Source of the DNA: Endomychus coccineus
Lineage: Eukaryota; Arthropoda; Insecta; Coleoptera; Endomychidae
Reading direction: 5' to 3'
NCBI GenBank assembly: GCA_958510875.1
Contig: OY294067.1
Span: 140,264,346 to 140,328,345, forward strand
Length of the DNA: 64,000 nucleotides
In this document: one piece after another, positions 33,760 to 46,325 of the stretch
Position numbering within the stretch: the first letter of the stretch is position 1
Layout: the number at the start of each line of letters is the position of its first letter
Notes under the pieces: model-generated
The model's input: only the letters and a program-made list of their open reading frames with translations
Told to the model about the DNA's origin: nothing
The model's database searches: none
Program-made: the position numbers and the translations under genes

Positions 33760-35944
33760 GTGTTGAGGATATAAATAGACTAATAGATATTTGATATTGG
33801 AATTTAGTTAGGTATATAATAAATAAAATACTTATCAAGAATTCATATTTCAGAATAAATGCTTATGATATTTGCCTGATACATAATAAACACAGTGTTG
33901 TTGACCTGGGTCTTAATGGTTATTACAGGATTCTTATTTGGTTTATTACTTTGTGTGTTGATACATTTCTTTACCTACCATAGTCAGAGAAACCCGATCA
34001 ACAACCCTTAGCATAATTGTAGTTATTTCAAATCAGATGGTCTCAAGATGTTAGTATGGCATCTATCCCCCATAAGAAGTATTTATTATTAAGATTATTT
34101 GTATTGGTGGGTTCTGCATAAGGTTTCCACACCATGAAAGTTCAAGTGATGGAATGTAATTGTAAAGTAAATCAATATATCGGAGTTTTTTTATGTATCA
34201 ACAAGTTTATCATTCAATATTTCTCAGTATTTTAATACATCACATCATTAATTTATAATTTGAAGATTCATAGTTTCACTTTAGTATTTTTAAGTAGTGT
34301 GAATAATTAAGTCCAATGAACAATCAAATCGCAAACATTTCGAATTTCATTAACTTCGAGCAAAATAGTGTGTAATCAATATTCACGACACCACTAACAA
34401 AACAAATAGTTTGGAGGCGAGAGGCATGTAGTATTCCTGAGGATAACAATATTATTTGAAATTTTATTATTCAGTTAAATATAAATAAGAATCATCCAGA
34501 TTAATGAGGAAAAATATAGATTAGTAATAATTAAATTTTATTCAAAAAGGAATAGTGACAATAAATAACAGTCCGAGAGGGGGCTACGATAGTTCTTTAC
34601 GCAGAAATAGGAACAATTGCATTTAGTTGGGATCATTCCATTCCTTCTTCAGTTATATTCCTCTCGAATTACAGATTCGACATTCTCAATATTGACATTC
34701 ACTTTCTCTAAATACAGAGATTTTCAAGGATTCAAAAAAGACCGTTCACAAATTGAAAAAATCTTCATTGTGGTTGCAGCTCACCTGAAAGAGAAATCAA
34801 CATGACAAGATTCAAGAGGGTAATAGAATATCTGGAAAGTTTTTCCAGCTGTTCAAAATATCAAATGCCTGGTGGAAAATTCTTGAAGAAACGTAGGCCA
34901 TCTTAAGATGTGAGCAATTATTTCCCCATGTGTATGAGGTATTGCAGCCTCACCTGTTTCGATTAATCTTGGGAATGATTTTATGGAAATATGAGTCAAT
35001 TATTTCTACTGTTTCATGTTATTGTACATTTTTGAAGGGGAAGAAAAGATATGCTTGATATTATTTCCAAGGTAACAATATTCCTTTATTAACATTACGA
35101 TTTATATATTTTGCCTCAATTTTATTCTAGAAAAGGATTCATCTTTCCATAGCAGTTTGTGGTTGTTAATTTCAATTTCTAATATTGATATTGCAGATTA
35201 TTGATGTCATTTTGAAAGACATTGTGATATTTTCTATTACAGGAATGTATTCTCATTATTCTAATGAAACCTACCAATATTCGAACAGATATGCTGTTAT
35301 TAATCTAGATTATACTCCTGCGTTATTCAAAATTTTATTTCATCGGATCTTCAATAATATTTTATATTATAAATTTTCTATACATTTCAAATGATCATCA
35401 TCTACTTAGCATCGCAGGAGAGTAGATCATTTTGCACATAGGTGACCAATCTTCAGGCTATAAAACAGGTCTGGACACACCTGTTTACTAGAATGAGTAA
35501 GCCGAAATGCGCAATATGTATTTGGTTCTTTATTCAATTGGAACATCAGTCAAGCACACAACCACATGAGTGTAAGTAATTGTAATTTTGGTAGTACGTA
35601 ACTTGTATGTATGTTTTGATCTTACTTTCCTCAATGAAGTTGATTAATTGTATCACGTAGTCTTGTGGCAGGCTAGTCGGACTCGTAATTCATTTAGGAA
35701 ACCATGATTCAGCAGGAGAGCGCGACCCAGAGTTCAAGTGGTAGTTATAAAGAACATTTCTGAGCTTATTTCTTTATTGAATTATTGTGCACATGGGCGT
35801 CTCATTGTTTATATTTTCCATTATGTTATGAAGATAGCGTTATCAATAATTGAATCAATAGTGCAGAATATCTCAATTTTGATTCTGAAGCTGTAACATG
35901 CATTAGGGTAAAGTGGTTACAATTATTCAAAACTTGTATGCGTT
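33760..35944. other. No gene seen
   Basis: AT-rich; short open frames at 34617-34805 and 35185-35394 show no recognisable motif. Confidence 0.4.
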
Positions 35945-37770
35945 TGTAGACCTACCAGAGGAGCCAGAACAATGACCAGATACATACGCAGCAGTATCAG
36001 GATAAGATGGGCCGTAACCACCTTCCTTCCAATCAAATCCAAAGAAGTTGATCAAGTCTTCCCCACCCTACTCCAGGAAGGGCAAGGGGAATTTCTACCA
36101 AACACATAGATAGTGAACATCAGTTGAAGTAGCTGGGAACTAGGATATATACCTGAGGTATGGATAAGGGCCAAGTTTATCTTCATTTCTAAGTCGAGAA
36201 AAAGGGACACAACACATTCTAAATCCCTGCTACCAAACAGTCTGATATCGTTCATCCTAAAAACTGTAAAGAAAGCAACTGATGATTATATCAGAACAGA
36301 AATCCTGAAATGGGTTCATTTGTATCCACGCCAGCACAAGAAGAAATTGAGCTCAATCACAAAACTATCGAATTGGATGGGAGCGTTATTGAAGTCAGAG
36401 GTAAAATATCTGAGAATTGAACTGGATTAAAAAACTCCTCTGGAACCGACATGAATGGGATAACTAACAGAGTAACAAAATCCCTAATAGTCTGCAGGAA
36501 CTTTGCCGGAAAAACTGTAAGGCTAGTATCCGTGGATGTACATGGCCATAGTGAGGCCAATATCAACATATTGGTAGTAGTCTGGGGTACTAGATTTTAT
36601 AGGGTTAGTTCAAGGATAAATAAATCGAAAATCTGAAGACTTACCTGTGTATTCATAACAGGTGCAATGAGAACATGTCCAATAGCAATAGAAGTAATCC
36701 CAAGACTCTCACCCCTCTCTATGATAGTGAATAATATGGCGATAAGGAGAACATATGGAATAATTGGGGAGTTAATCATCACGAGTAAGTATGAACCCCT
36801 CCCTGTAGATCAGCCAAATTGAGACATGCCCCAAGCTAAGATTTCAAAATGTATAGCTTTGGGGAAGAATTTAACACGGAGCTGAGTCGCAAAAGCGGAA
36901 GTGACAAAAAGACCATCCCTAGACTCAGTAGAAAGGCCATGAATCTAAAACAACAGAAGGTACGTGATTAGGAGTACATGGGCATGGAACCGAATACTCT
37001 GAAGGCCTTGTTCAAATGCCGAGCATTTTCCGAGCAGAAATTCACTCTATTGGAAAATGTTTCTAGTTCAATATAGAAAAATACATCTGTAGACAAGAAA
37101 TAGTCATCAGGTCGGATAGCCAAGCAGCAATCAACGCGCTGAGCTACCACGTGATCAGCTACAAGATTGTCTGGGAATGCTCAGAGAAACTATATGTACG
37201 GAGCAAGAACAACGCTGTTACTGTCCTTTGGATTCCGAGACACGCCATTTTTGGGACCTGAACCCTATCGCGGGATGAACGCCAGCACAATACTTAGGAC
37301 TCAAAAAAAGTAGACAACAGAAGATATCACTATAAAGGGCTACAAGGTCAGAAGCAAGCAAGGATACTCCTTGGAAACTATAACCAGAAGAGATCTAATG
37401 ACTGCATCAACCTAAGAAAAAAACTCAGAGTACAAACGGAAATCCTAACAGGGCACTGGAGGTTGAAAGAACACCTTAAGAAACTCAGATTAGTTGCAGA
37501 AGAGCGCAGGTTGTGCAAAGAGAAGAACACACATTTTTGCAGAATGCACTACCTTGCAAAACCCAAAGGCACAACAACTTGAAGCGTCCCAAATAGGACA
37601 GGGAGAGTTACCTAGCGTGAAGCCATCCGGCATCCTGAACTTTGTCATAGCTACAGGGTTGGAGGAACTGTTATAGCCGCTGAGGTATCCGGAACGGCGC
37701 AATAATAGATTTTTCAGGTCGCAGTGTGCGAATATCCCCAACGCAATACTATACAATACAATAACCAAAA
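35945..37770 (+). pseudogene. I/R1-type LINE remnant: RT, RNase H, C-terminus
   Basis: Reading shifting frames gives LGYIPEVWIRAKFIFISKS (RT 'W..AKVVFIPKPGK' segment) near 36140-36200, and SFILKTVKKATDDYIRTEIL with KWVHLYPRQH (RT finger/palm) to 36350. Then VKYLRIELD near 36402, and HINGITNRVTKSLIVCRN-like text near 36450-36510. RNase H follows with AEIHSIGKCFEFNIEKYIC, EIVIRSDSQAAINAL and VTVLWIPRHAIFG (37020-37260), and a C-terminal ILTGHWRLKEHLKKLRLVAE near 37445-37505. The catalytic RT YxDD is not readable. The order and motifs are clear, and the copy is very decayed. It differs in wording from LINE-1x, so it is a second LINE family. Confidence 0.75.
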
Positions 37771-39146
37771 TGTAAATTATCTTTGAAAATCTGGAGGTTT
37801 CCAGAATGTACTCTAAGTACAGGATAAAAAGATCGAGAACCCTCGGTATAAGCCTTCAGGGTTGATACAGTATTTTCCAGTTATTCTTATTCTCTTGGAT
37901 TCTCTGCTAGAGAATGTTAAATCCTATTTGATTATTATTTAATTAAAAATTAAATAATCCCGAAGAGTGATTTCCCTGAATTTTTCCCTAGCTGTTATAA
38001 ATAATGTAAAATTTAGTTCATTCATATACTCTAATTGTTTACTTCTGAGTGAAGTTCTATTAGAGGTATTTTATGGCTTCACGCTTCACATAAAAATTCT
38101 CACTAAATTCAATAGTTGAATATTGTATTGATGCATCCAATGTTATAAAAGCAAATAATTCAAATTAGTATCACTTCGGGAATCATTCTGTCTCTGTACT
38201 TTTATATTTTTATGGGAGTTGCACATATTGCTTTTCTATACCTATGTATTGTCAAGTTTAATGCATGGAAAGACAATGACTTCTCAAAATTTTTGTTGTA
38301 GTGAAATGATCGATATATAGATGTAGTACATAGTGAAGTACCTATTTTTTTTCAAATTTTTCTATGCTTATTTGCGGTACATTCTATTCAATTCATGACG
38401 AGAAATCAAAGCTACAGGAAACATCCGTGCCTCCGTGTATAATAAATGTACAGATCGAGCTAGTATATATAATGATAGAGACGCTAATGATTATCTAATT
38501 TCATTCATAATCATAGTACGTCGTCATTCTTTAACTAGCAGTCTAACATTTCATTCACCATGAACCCATATGATTATACTAATTTAGACTTGGGAGACTC
38601 AGACTAAAGGAGTCAAATATTATCCAGAAGTTAAGTATTGATGAGAATTGATTTATTCTGTCTCTATTCTGTTTTTTTCCATATGGGAAAATGAAAATTG
38701 ATAAGCAGCGAAATCGTTATTTCAGTAACTCAAAACTTCATTCTGAGAGCTTCAAATTGAGACCAACACATCCTGGAATAAATAATTATAGTTGCCATTA
38801 TTGCTGCATCTACTCCTCTGCTCAAAATACTGAAAATTGTTGAAAATACATTGAGAGGATATTTTCAGTGTGGATACGAGAGAATTCTCCCTTCAGAGAA
38901 AAATATCTTACCCTCAGTACGCTAGCGTCATCTCAATAATAAATGAACACCATTTTTTGTAAGAATATGCTCCGCGTGTTTTATTCCATGATTTTTATGT
39001 TCTGTGGTCTACTGTCGGTTTCCTGCAGAGTTTTCTTCCGAAAAACTCAAATAATTAGATCTAGAGGAATTGTCTTCGAAATAACGCTTATGAATGGAAA
39101 TGTTTTTTCAAATACGTACTACTCATGACGTTCGTATATATTTTTA
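37771..39146. other. No gene seen
   Basis: AT-rich sequence. One ATG-initiated frame at 38943-39128 has no recognisable domain. Confidence 0.4.
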
Positions 39147-40349
39147 CTAGCTGACCCGGCAAACGTTGTATTGCCATGTAAATAATTTCTAGAGAATTTC
39201 TAGTTAAAAAAAAAAAATAACCAACTTATTGCAAGTGTGTAAGGATGTGGTATATGAGTGAAAAACGCATGGAGCGCTGTGAACGATGAGGGAATATAAA
39301 AATAAAAAAACACCAAACATTAATTTTTTTAATTTATTATAATTTATTTTAAGTAATAATTATTTATATCATTAATTCATTACATAATATTAATCTGTTA
39401 ATGCTACAGCGTGGACAATATTTTTGTTAGCCCGTCTTTAGCTAATACAATCAAACTTAATGGTTTACCCACTCGAGAGCATGGAACGTATAATTGAAAA
39501 ACATGGTGTGCTCAAATCTAAGCCACAAACAGACATTGTTTGGCCTTGGGATTTATTAATAGTCATTCCAAATGCCAGTCTAATCGGAAATTGAATACGC
39601 TCAAATTGAATTGGCACATCTGTGGGTATAATATGTATTCGTGGTATTAATATATTTTCACCTCGAAACTTGCCATTTAAAATGGTGGCTTCGATAACGT
39701 TTTTCATCAATTTTTTAATGACTAATCGCGTACCGATGCACAGCCGTGGCGAGTTCAAATTACGAAGCAAAATAATTGGAGATCCAACCTTCAGTTGTAA
39801 GTTATGCGGTGGCATGCCTGGCAAATCCAGTGAGTTCAAAAACTCTATTGAAAAATTTACAGCTTCAGTGGCATCGCAAACTGTATCAATAGATTTATAT
39901 GATACCAGGTCTCCTGGCAATAACTGTTATATCTTCAGATTCAAAATGTCAACGTCCACATTTTTTGCCGCTAAAATTGCTCTTTCTGTAAGCCACTCGA
40001 GATTTATGTAATTCGTGGGTACATCGGGTAGACACATGGAGGGGATAACTTACCAAGCGATAATAATTGATGTTATCGAGCGGGATAAAAAATGATAAAA
40101 TTATTAAAATGACTATTAAAAAGCAAAGGTTGGTGATAGTACCTATAATAAAAAAATAAAATAAAAATTTTATCCAAAAAATAAAAAAAAATGTTGGGGT
40201 TGACACCCCTTATCACTTAGGGGTTTTAAAGATAGATAGTAGCCGATTCTCAGACTTACTGAATATGCATAAAAAATTTCAATCGGTCGAGCCGTTTCGG
40301 AGGAGTATGGGAACGAACATTGTAACACGAGAATTTTATATATTAGAGA
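39147..40349 (-). mobile_element. Internally deleted Helitron with both termini
   Basis: On the minus strand the element begins TCTCTAATATATAAAATTCT at 40349, preceded by A. It ends GCCGGGTCAGCTAG at 39147, followed by T, matching Helitron rules: TC start, CTRR end, insertion between A and T, no target duplication. A hairpin GGCAA-tacaacgt-TTGCC sits a few bases before the CTAG, as required for rolling-circle termination. Between the ends only the last part of the Rep/helicase protein remains. Confidence 0.85.
39390..40020 (-). pseudogene. Helitron Rep/helicase, C-terminal PIF1-like helicase end
   Basis: Reads LVSYKSIDTVCDATEAVNFS, then LNSLDLPGMPPHNLQLKVGS, PIILLRNLNSPRLCIGTRLV, FPIRLAFGMTINKSQGQTMS (helicase motif VI region) and LDLSTPCFS. 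A one-base frameshift follows, then QLYVPCSRVGKPLSLIVLAK. In Helitrons this domain unwinds DNA during rolling-circle transposition. The reading is unusually clean for a relic: 151 codons are open (39465-39920) with one frameshift downstream and decayed sequence upstream of 39920. The Rep nuclease and Walker motifs are deleted. Confidence 0.85.
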
Positions 40350-42424
40350 TTACATAGTGTGTGGTGTCGACAAAATCATCAACTGAATTGATAAGCAACC
40401 AAAAAATTAGTTTCATTCCGATTTATCGAATACAAACACATGAAAATTAGTTTTTTAATTATAAATGTTTTCTTTTGCTACATTTCTTCAGATTTAGAAG
40501 CATGTCTCCAATTCACATTTCAAGTAATTTCCTTCCTTAATTAGAATTCTGACTGAAATAAAGATAGTGGGAAAGAATTGCACCCCTCATAGGTGCCAAT
40601 ATGCACATAGCATTAACATATTCTGCTACAACAAATAGATTACAAAGAAGATTAGTTTTTGAACCAATAATATGAACTGAATCGGAAAAACTCAATAGTT
40701 ACATTTGAAAACATTTCTCTTACGTAATATTGTGGATTAGAAAAAGATAAATAAATTGCGAGTGCTCATTTCTATATACAAATAAATATATTTATATGAT
40801 AACCTTAACGGAATTTATTGGAATAGTAATGACAATGATAACAGGAATAGAACTAAAAAAATTTGAACTTAAAAATAAAACTATTTTCGGTGTTACATAA
40901 TAAAATATGTTCATAATTTGTTCTTTAAAGTCACAAGTTTTGTTCGAAGTGTGGTGGAATCAATCTTCCACACTATTCACAGCATTCCTAATTCTTTTAT
41001 TGCCGAAAGTTGTTTGGAATTATATAACGAACAATGGGAAATATCTATCAGATGTTACTTAAATATACAATCACTATTCTGAGGCCCCATACCAGATTAA
41101 GAAATACGCATACACTCGGTGAATGCAAGACATACGCTGAAGAAATTATGCGAATATTCTAGAATTTCTAGAAATACGATCATTTAGAAGATTCCATGAA
41201 TGCAATAGTTCTCGAAATTGATGTTCATCTAATGCTGTCTAAATGATGGTTGCATGATAAGTAGCAAAATTGAATTATAATAAAGAACAACAATACCAAT
41301 TCCTTATCTGACTCTCACATTCCATTCATTCAATGTTAATCCTTATAGAGAGATTTACGTGTATGGCAGAAACTAGAAGCTTGAATAATCTGATTATTTT
41401 GTCAAGATGAAGTATCTAGAGACCAACTGAGGAGAAAAAACAAATAAAAGAATAATAGTTAATTAGAGATTCCAAAAATTACGATATTTGCATTTAGCTT
41501 GCTCACACACCTCGAACATTATAGATTTTCTTCTCGTGTACTTGAAATAACAACAAATTTGAGATTCATCTAAAACAGAGTAAGTTCCCATTCGCCCCTC
41601 AAACATTCTTTCTAAGTGCACATGCACATTACACAAGGTATTCTATACTGCACACTGGTAGCGATGGATACAAATTTTGCAAGTTTTTTTTTTAATTTTC
41701 AGTATATGAAATGTTAGGATCTTATTGCGATTTTACCTCAAATTGTCCCTATACTTGAGGATCTTGCTCCACCTCCCTATTGCTCCTAAGAGCTGTTGTC
41801 ATCTTGTGATATTTTATTATAATTCGGTTCTGGCAGCTGTTTGCTTTTGGCCGTTCAATATAAACAATCCTCTTCCACATTCTTATGTCTACTAGATCGT
41901 CGATTATTACCTTCGCAGTAGTCACCCTCACATTCCTCTTCAGTTGGGTAGTCTTCAGTGAGTTGTCTATTGATTCTATTGTCATGTTTGTGTTGATTCC
42001 AGAATCACTTCTGTAACAGTGGACCCCAATTTGATTCTTCCTTCATTCTATGAATAACACCAAAACAAAAACAATGTATCTTAGATCCACAATAATATTT
42101 TCATATTTATTATTGATACCTAGTCAGATAGTTGACAAAATCTGTTTCATTTTAAAAGGTAATTATTCCTCAATTCCATGAACAGATTTTCAATAGTTCC
42201 ATTGCTTATTCTCCTCATCTCATCTTTCATTTGTTTCTCCAAATTGGATCTTGTGATTTTCCTATCTATGAATATTGCAGTATTCCATAGCTCAGAATAA
42301 AAATGAAATATGACATATGACACAATTCACAACGAACGACCAATAAGTGACGCCATGATCGCCTGTTTTCAACGACCAATCACTGTAATACCGTTTGAAT
42401 TTATACTTTCCTCACAACACGTAT
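40350..42424. other. Mostly featureless; unassigned frame at 41749-41985
   Basis: A minus-strand frame at 41749-41985 (TQLKRNVRVTTAKVIIDDLV and so on), and a further charged stretch upstream near 42180-42290 (ITRSNLEKQMKDEMRRISNG), could be parts of a retroelement ORF1-like coiled coil. I see no diagnostic motif and do not assign it. The remainder is AT-rich with nothing recognised. Confidence 0.35.
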
Positions 42425-42670
42425 AAGGAAATTATTGTAATTGGTCTGAAAAACACATCTGGCTTTTCGCGAGAATATCGATTTTGGGCCTTAACGAATC
42501 GATTTAGACCATTTTTGAGATTATATCTGTGTGTGCGAGTGTACATCTCTATGCCAGAGCAAAAAATGTGAAAACGATTAGACCGTTCCTATTGGTACGA
42601 ATTTGAAATTTTTCAAATCTAAAGTGGTGAAAATAAGAGTGGTGTTTTTTCAATTGAAAAAGGTTGACAG
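42425..42670. repeat. Dispersed repeat family R, copy 4
   Basis: Contains GGCTTTTCGCGAGAATATCG, AATCGATTTAGACCATTTTT, TCTGTGTGTGCGAGTGTACA and GTTCCTATTGGTACGA, in the same order as the reverse complement of copy 1 (2460-2660). Confidence 0.5.
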
Positions 42671-42799
42671 CATCTAAATAAACTCATCTTTGATCAACGA
42701 AATTCAAAATAATTATCGAAATGACTGATTAAACTACTTGGAGGATATTATAAATGCAGCTCGGGCAGCTTCTTTTAGTTTACTCCCGGTGAAATCTAA

Positions 42800-44103
42800 G
42801 GACTGGTACGAGAAAGTATTTAATATGTTCTGCGAGTGGAGAAACACTAAGAGATTGAAGGAATTGATGGAAACTCAATGCTAGCTTATTTTTACGAAAA
42901 GGTTGGTTATTTTATAGTGCTAAAGTACATAGGTACCAATTTTATTATTTGTTTTAGACAAAGGTTCTCACATCTTCTAGTTTATGGGCTACATACTCTA
43001 TCATCAAAAATACCGATACACAAATCAATGAAAATACGGATATATCACAACATAAAAAGTAATTACTTTCTTGGTACGTCAAAATGACAACTATGAACCT
43101 AAGAAATCAAGTTTCAATAATGGAAAATGTAACAAAGTTTTTGATTATTAATGAAAGTGATATTGATTTTTCGGCTGAATGGTGCATGTCAGCAGGGCCG
43201 GATTTAGGGGTGGGCCGGGTATGCCATGGTTCAGAGGCCTCCACCACCTAGGGGCCTCCCCCAAAGGTCAAGTGAAGACAAAAAAATTCACTTATTACAG
43301 AAATCATATGACAATTATTTAATATAGTAATCAATAGTATGGTTATCAATGGCATTGATGTGAATATTGGTAATCAATAATGAATTATATCGTCATTTGC
43401 GTCATTTTTTGCTATTAAAAATCTATTTCTAATATCACATTCCTCTAAAACAGAACATAATAAGAATATTTTGAGATCCTTGAATTTTGACGATGTCATC
43501 GACGATTTCGCGGCGAGGAAAACTCGAAAAATACCTGTGCAAAGTTATTGATATTTATGTACATCAAATAATATATGTTGTCCAGATTTTTTATTACACG
43601 AACATTTTAAAATGCATTAATATTGCATTCAGTATACAGTCGGTGTATAAAAAAAAAAATTTAGCCTCTGACATATAGGGGCCTCCACCACCTTAAATCC
43701 AGCCCTGCTTGTCAGCATGCAGAATTATGGAATTTAACAACTAAAGATATAGAAGATTCTAGAGGAATGTTGAAAGTAACGTTACACGATACCAAAAAAA
43801 AGAAGAAACGTGTATTTACTGTTGCCTCAGACTGCAATGGGTATGAAATCTACAAGTACTTACTATTAAGACAGAAAACAGTAAGTCATAACCGATTTTT
43901 CGTCATGGCAAATGTACAGTACAGCCAATTGGCATGCGGAATATTTGAAACTCCCTGATGCTTCAAGTTACACCGACTATAGCCTGAGAAGAACTTCTGC
44001 AACTTTTCTTGCTAACAGTGGCGCTGATATCCAGGTCCTTAAACGGCATGGGGATGGCAATCTACAATCGTATCTGAAGGATTCGTGGAGAAAGCATTGG
44101 TAA
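42800..44103 (+). pseudogene. Crypton-type tyrosine recombinase, split by a MITE
   Basis: N-terminal pieces near 42880-43080 resemble the 'AYF.EK......LWS.YSMLKS....' core-binding region. Joining sequence across the MITE and removing one target duplicate restores GACQHAELWNLTTKDIEDSR, equivalent to the usual GACRRDEL catalytic block. LKVTLHDTKKKKKRVFTVAS (43767 onward), SYTDYSLRRTSATFLANSGA and DIQVLKRHGDGNLQSYLKDS (to 44103) then cover the H-x-x-R motif and the terminal Tyr region. The first catalytic Arg reads Gln-His and the HxxR His reads Tyr, so catalysis is lost. Several frame changes occur. Tyrosine recombinases of this type move Crypton DNA transposons. Confidence 0.7.
43193..43707. 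mobile_element. hAT-type MITE with 8-bp target duplication
   Basis: It begins CAGGGCCGGATTTAGG and ends TTAAATCCAGCCCTG, terminal inverted repeats typical of hAT elements. It is flanked by CATGTCAG (43185-43192) and CTTGTCAG (43708-43715), an 8-bp duplication with one mismatch. At 515 bp it has no transposase. Removing it restores recombinase coding sequence on both sides, which proves the insertion. Confidence 0.9.
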
Positions 44104-45689
44104 TCAAATAAAAAATTCTAAAACGATATTTAACAATGTCCAACTTGGACAATCCCAAGAAGCCCTTTTAGAAATTTTGTTGAATGAAAAAAATGTTCAG
44201 CATCAACTAGTTAATGCAGAAAGGTCAGAAGTTGTAACCTTTTCTAACCTGAAACAATTGTTCATTCAATATATTATTGTCATAATATTTTAAATGAAGC
44301 GTTTCCGTTTTTGTTAAACTGTGTTTTAAATGATACTGATGTTTTTATGTTGTAATGGTTACTATGCAGTAAAATGTCTTATTACTGTATGATTTTAGGT
44401 CGATAATGCATTACTCTACAAAATGGCGAGAAATACATTACGAAGACTATTTCAAAAATATTTCAATATAACATAGACTATATCTTAACGTCTTTCAATA
44501 GCTGTTTCTGAATCATTCCCAATATATTTTCTGTTCCTACAATTATACATTTGAACCACAGAATTGAGCGGAACTTAATTTGCTATCAGAAGTGATGGAC
44601 GTCAATGATCGATTGATCACAGTTCATTAACGTAGTCTTTAAAATCCTTCTGAAGGAAATAATTAAGGCAGACCAGAAGCGTACACTAGTCGCAGTACAG
44701 AGGGGAGATACCTACCTATCAACTATGCGACGTTCCTGTATCTTTAATGTAATCTATTCAGGCACTTATTAGCTAATGTATTAATTATAATATTGTGCAT
44801 ATTTACTGTCAAAGCAGATTCCATATCTGCTGTTTATTTGAATATTATGAAAAGCAGGTTGGGTATGAACACCACAAAGCATTAATTTTTTATGTTTATA
44901 ATTTAAGAGTTTTTATTTTAACCTGACAATACAGGTTTCTTTAGTAGAGTACTAAATGTCTTTGTATTTCCATCGTTATAATAATACAGAGCATCCGTCG
45001 CGAGCCGTGCCTACGGAAAGAACGCTGGGCCCACGCTACAGGCCGTGGCGTTGGCGGTGGTCGGCCATCTGGTCTGTTCTTCTTCATTCAGGCCGCGAAT
45101 AAAATCAATTTGTTAGCCCCATTCATTCAGATACACACTGAATCATACGGATACACTGATTGGATGTTAATTTATACGTCCACCACGCCATAAATCTCAA
45201 TTAAGGCGAGTATACGCATTGCAAGAACAATCGTTATTGTATATAAATGGTCAACTTTCTATTAGAGCAAACATCATTTTAATGATATTGCGATTGAATC
45301 TAGAAAACATCTCGGAAATACATTTACAAAGGCAAAATCTAACGTTTCGGCTGTATATTATACCTCTTATTACGGTGAGGCTTCTCCCGTTTATTTGTAA
45401 TTCTAGGAGGAGTATGATGGTAATTGGTCGAGAAATAAAAATGAGACTGTTCTTCGGTATTCGTGACATCAAAGAAGGTGGTCTGGGGAAAGTGTTTCCT
45501 CTAACTTCTCAACTGATCTTATCCAAATTCAGTACATGATAATATTCTCTCATACTATTGATACTCCTTGCTAACCGATTTCAAGACGATTTCCTAATTT
45601 TAGGTTTCGAAAAACCATTAAAATACGTTTCAATCCAATTTATTTTCCCAAATTAATGAAAGTGTTGATATAATAACATAGAACACTTG
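44104..45689. other. No gene seen; GC-rich island at 44990-45090
   Basis: AT-rich sequence containing an abrupt GC-rich patch (GTCGCGAGCCGTGCCTACGG through GGCCGTGGCGTTGGCGGTGG). It does not fold into an obvious tRNA or rRNA piece by eye and lies outside any recognised element. Confidence 0.4.
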
Positions 45690-46325
45690 TACTGTATTTT
45701 TTATCATATATATTATAGAAGCAAATCTTGACTATACTTTCGACGCTAACGTGTCATCTTCAAACGATACTAATGCATGTAAATATGAATAATTTTGGCT
45801 ATTTATGGTACAATATAAGACACAGGTAAAAAGTATGGATCCAGTTGGAGAAATACAATGATAGAATAGTATAATTGAAACTGGATAATGAGGTAGAGTT
45901 AATATTGTGATGAGGAAATTTTAATGCGGAGGTATCCTAGGAAGGCACAAGAGGATAATGGGAAATTTCACTTTATCAGAACATCAAACAGAATGCTGTA
46001 GTATACGTCTAATTGATCGTTTAAAATCCTATTTGATATTATTATTAATACCTTTGAACATTTCTTTTGATTCTAATGTGTTTAATCCAAAACCTATACT
46101 CTGGTTATGTGAAATTTTAACTTCATCTAAATTTGGAAAAGTATGCCCTGTTTCTAAAATACGGTTAGACAAAGATGAATCTGTTTATTAAATCTAAAAG
46201 ATCGAAAATGTTCCTAATATGTAATTTCTATTTACAGGTTAATTTATATACTACAGGCTTATAAAACTTATTTGTTTTATCTTTAGCATTGAACAAAAAG
46301 TAGAACAATTTATTTTGAGAATTGG
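45690..46325 (-). mobile_element. PLE-B copy 2, left half of head-to-head pair
   Basis: A minus-strand PLE 3' half: endonuclease remnant (46290-46020, with the FNAKDKTNKF and YKLTC equivalents), 3' UTR and ribozyme relic near 45725-45770. It is homologous to 8385-9110. A deletion has removed the YIG core. It meets its partner at about 46325 in 5'-to-5' orientation. Confidence 0.8.
45725..45770 (-). ncRNA. Decayed hammerhead motif, PLE-B copy 2
   Basis: Minus strand: UUGAAGA, helix II GACAC GUUA GCGUC, then GAAAGUAUAGUC. The C3-equivalent is U, and the first base pair of helix III (AC/GU) has become AG/GU, so it is probably inactive. Confidence 0.5.

Noticed and set aside
41749..42300. Possible retroelement ORF1 or transposase end on the minus strand
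   Set aside because: Charged helical text only, no diagnostic motif and no adjacent pol; left unassigned.
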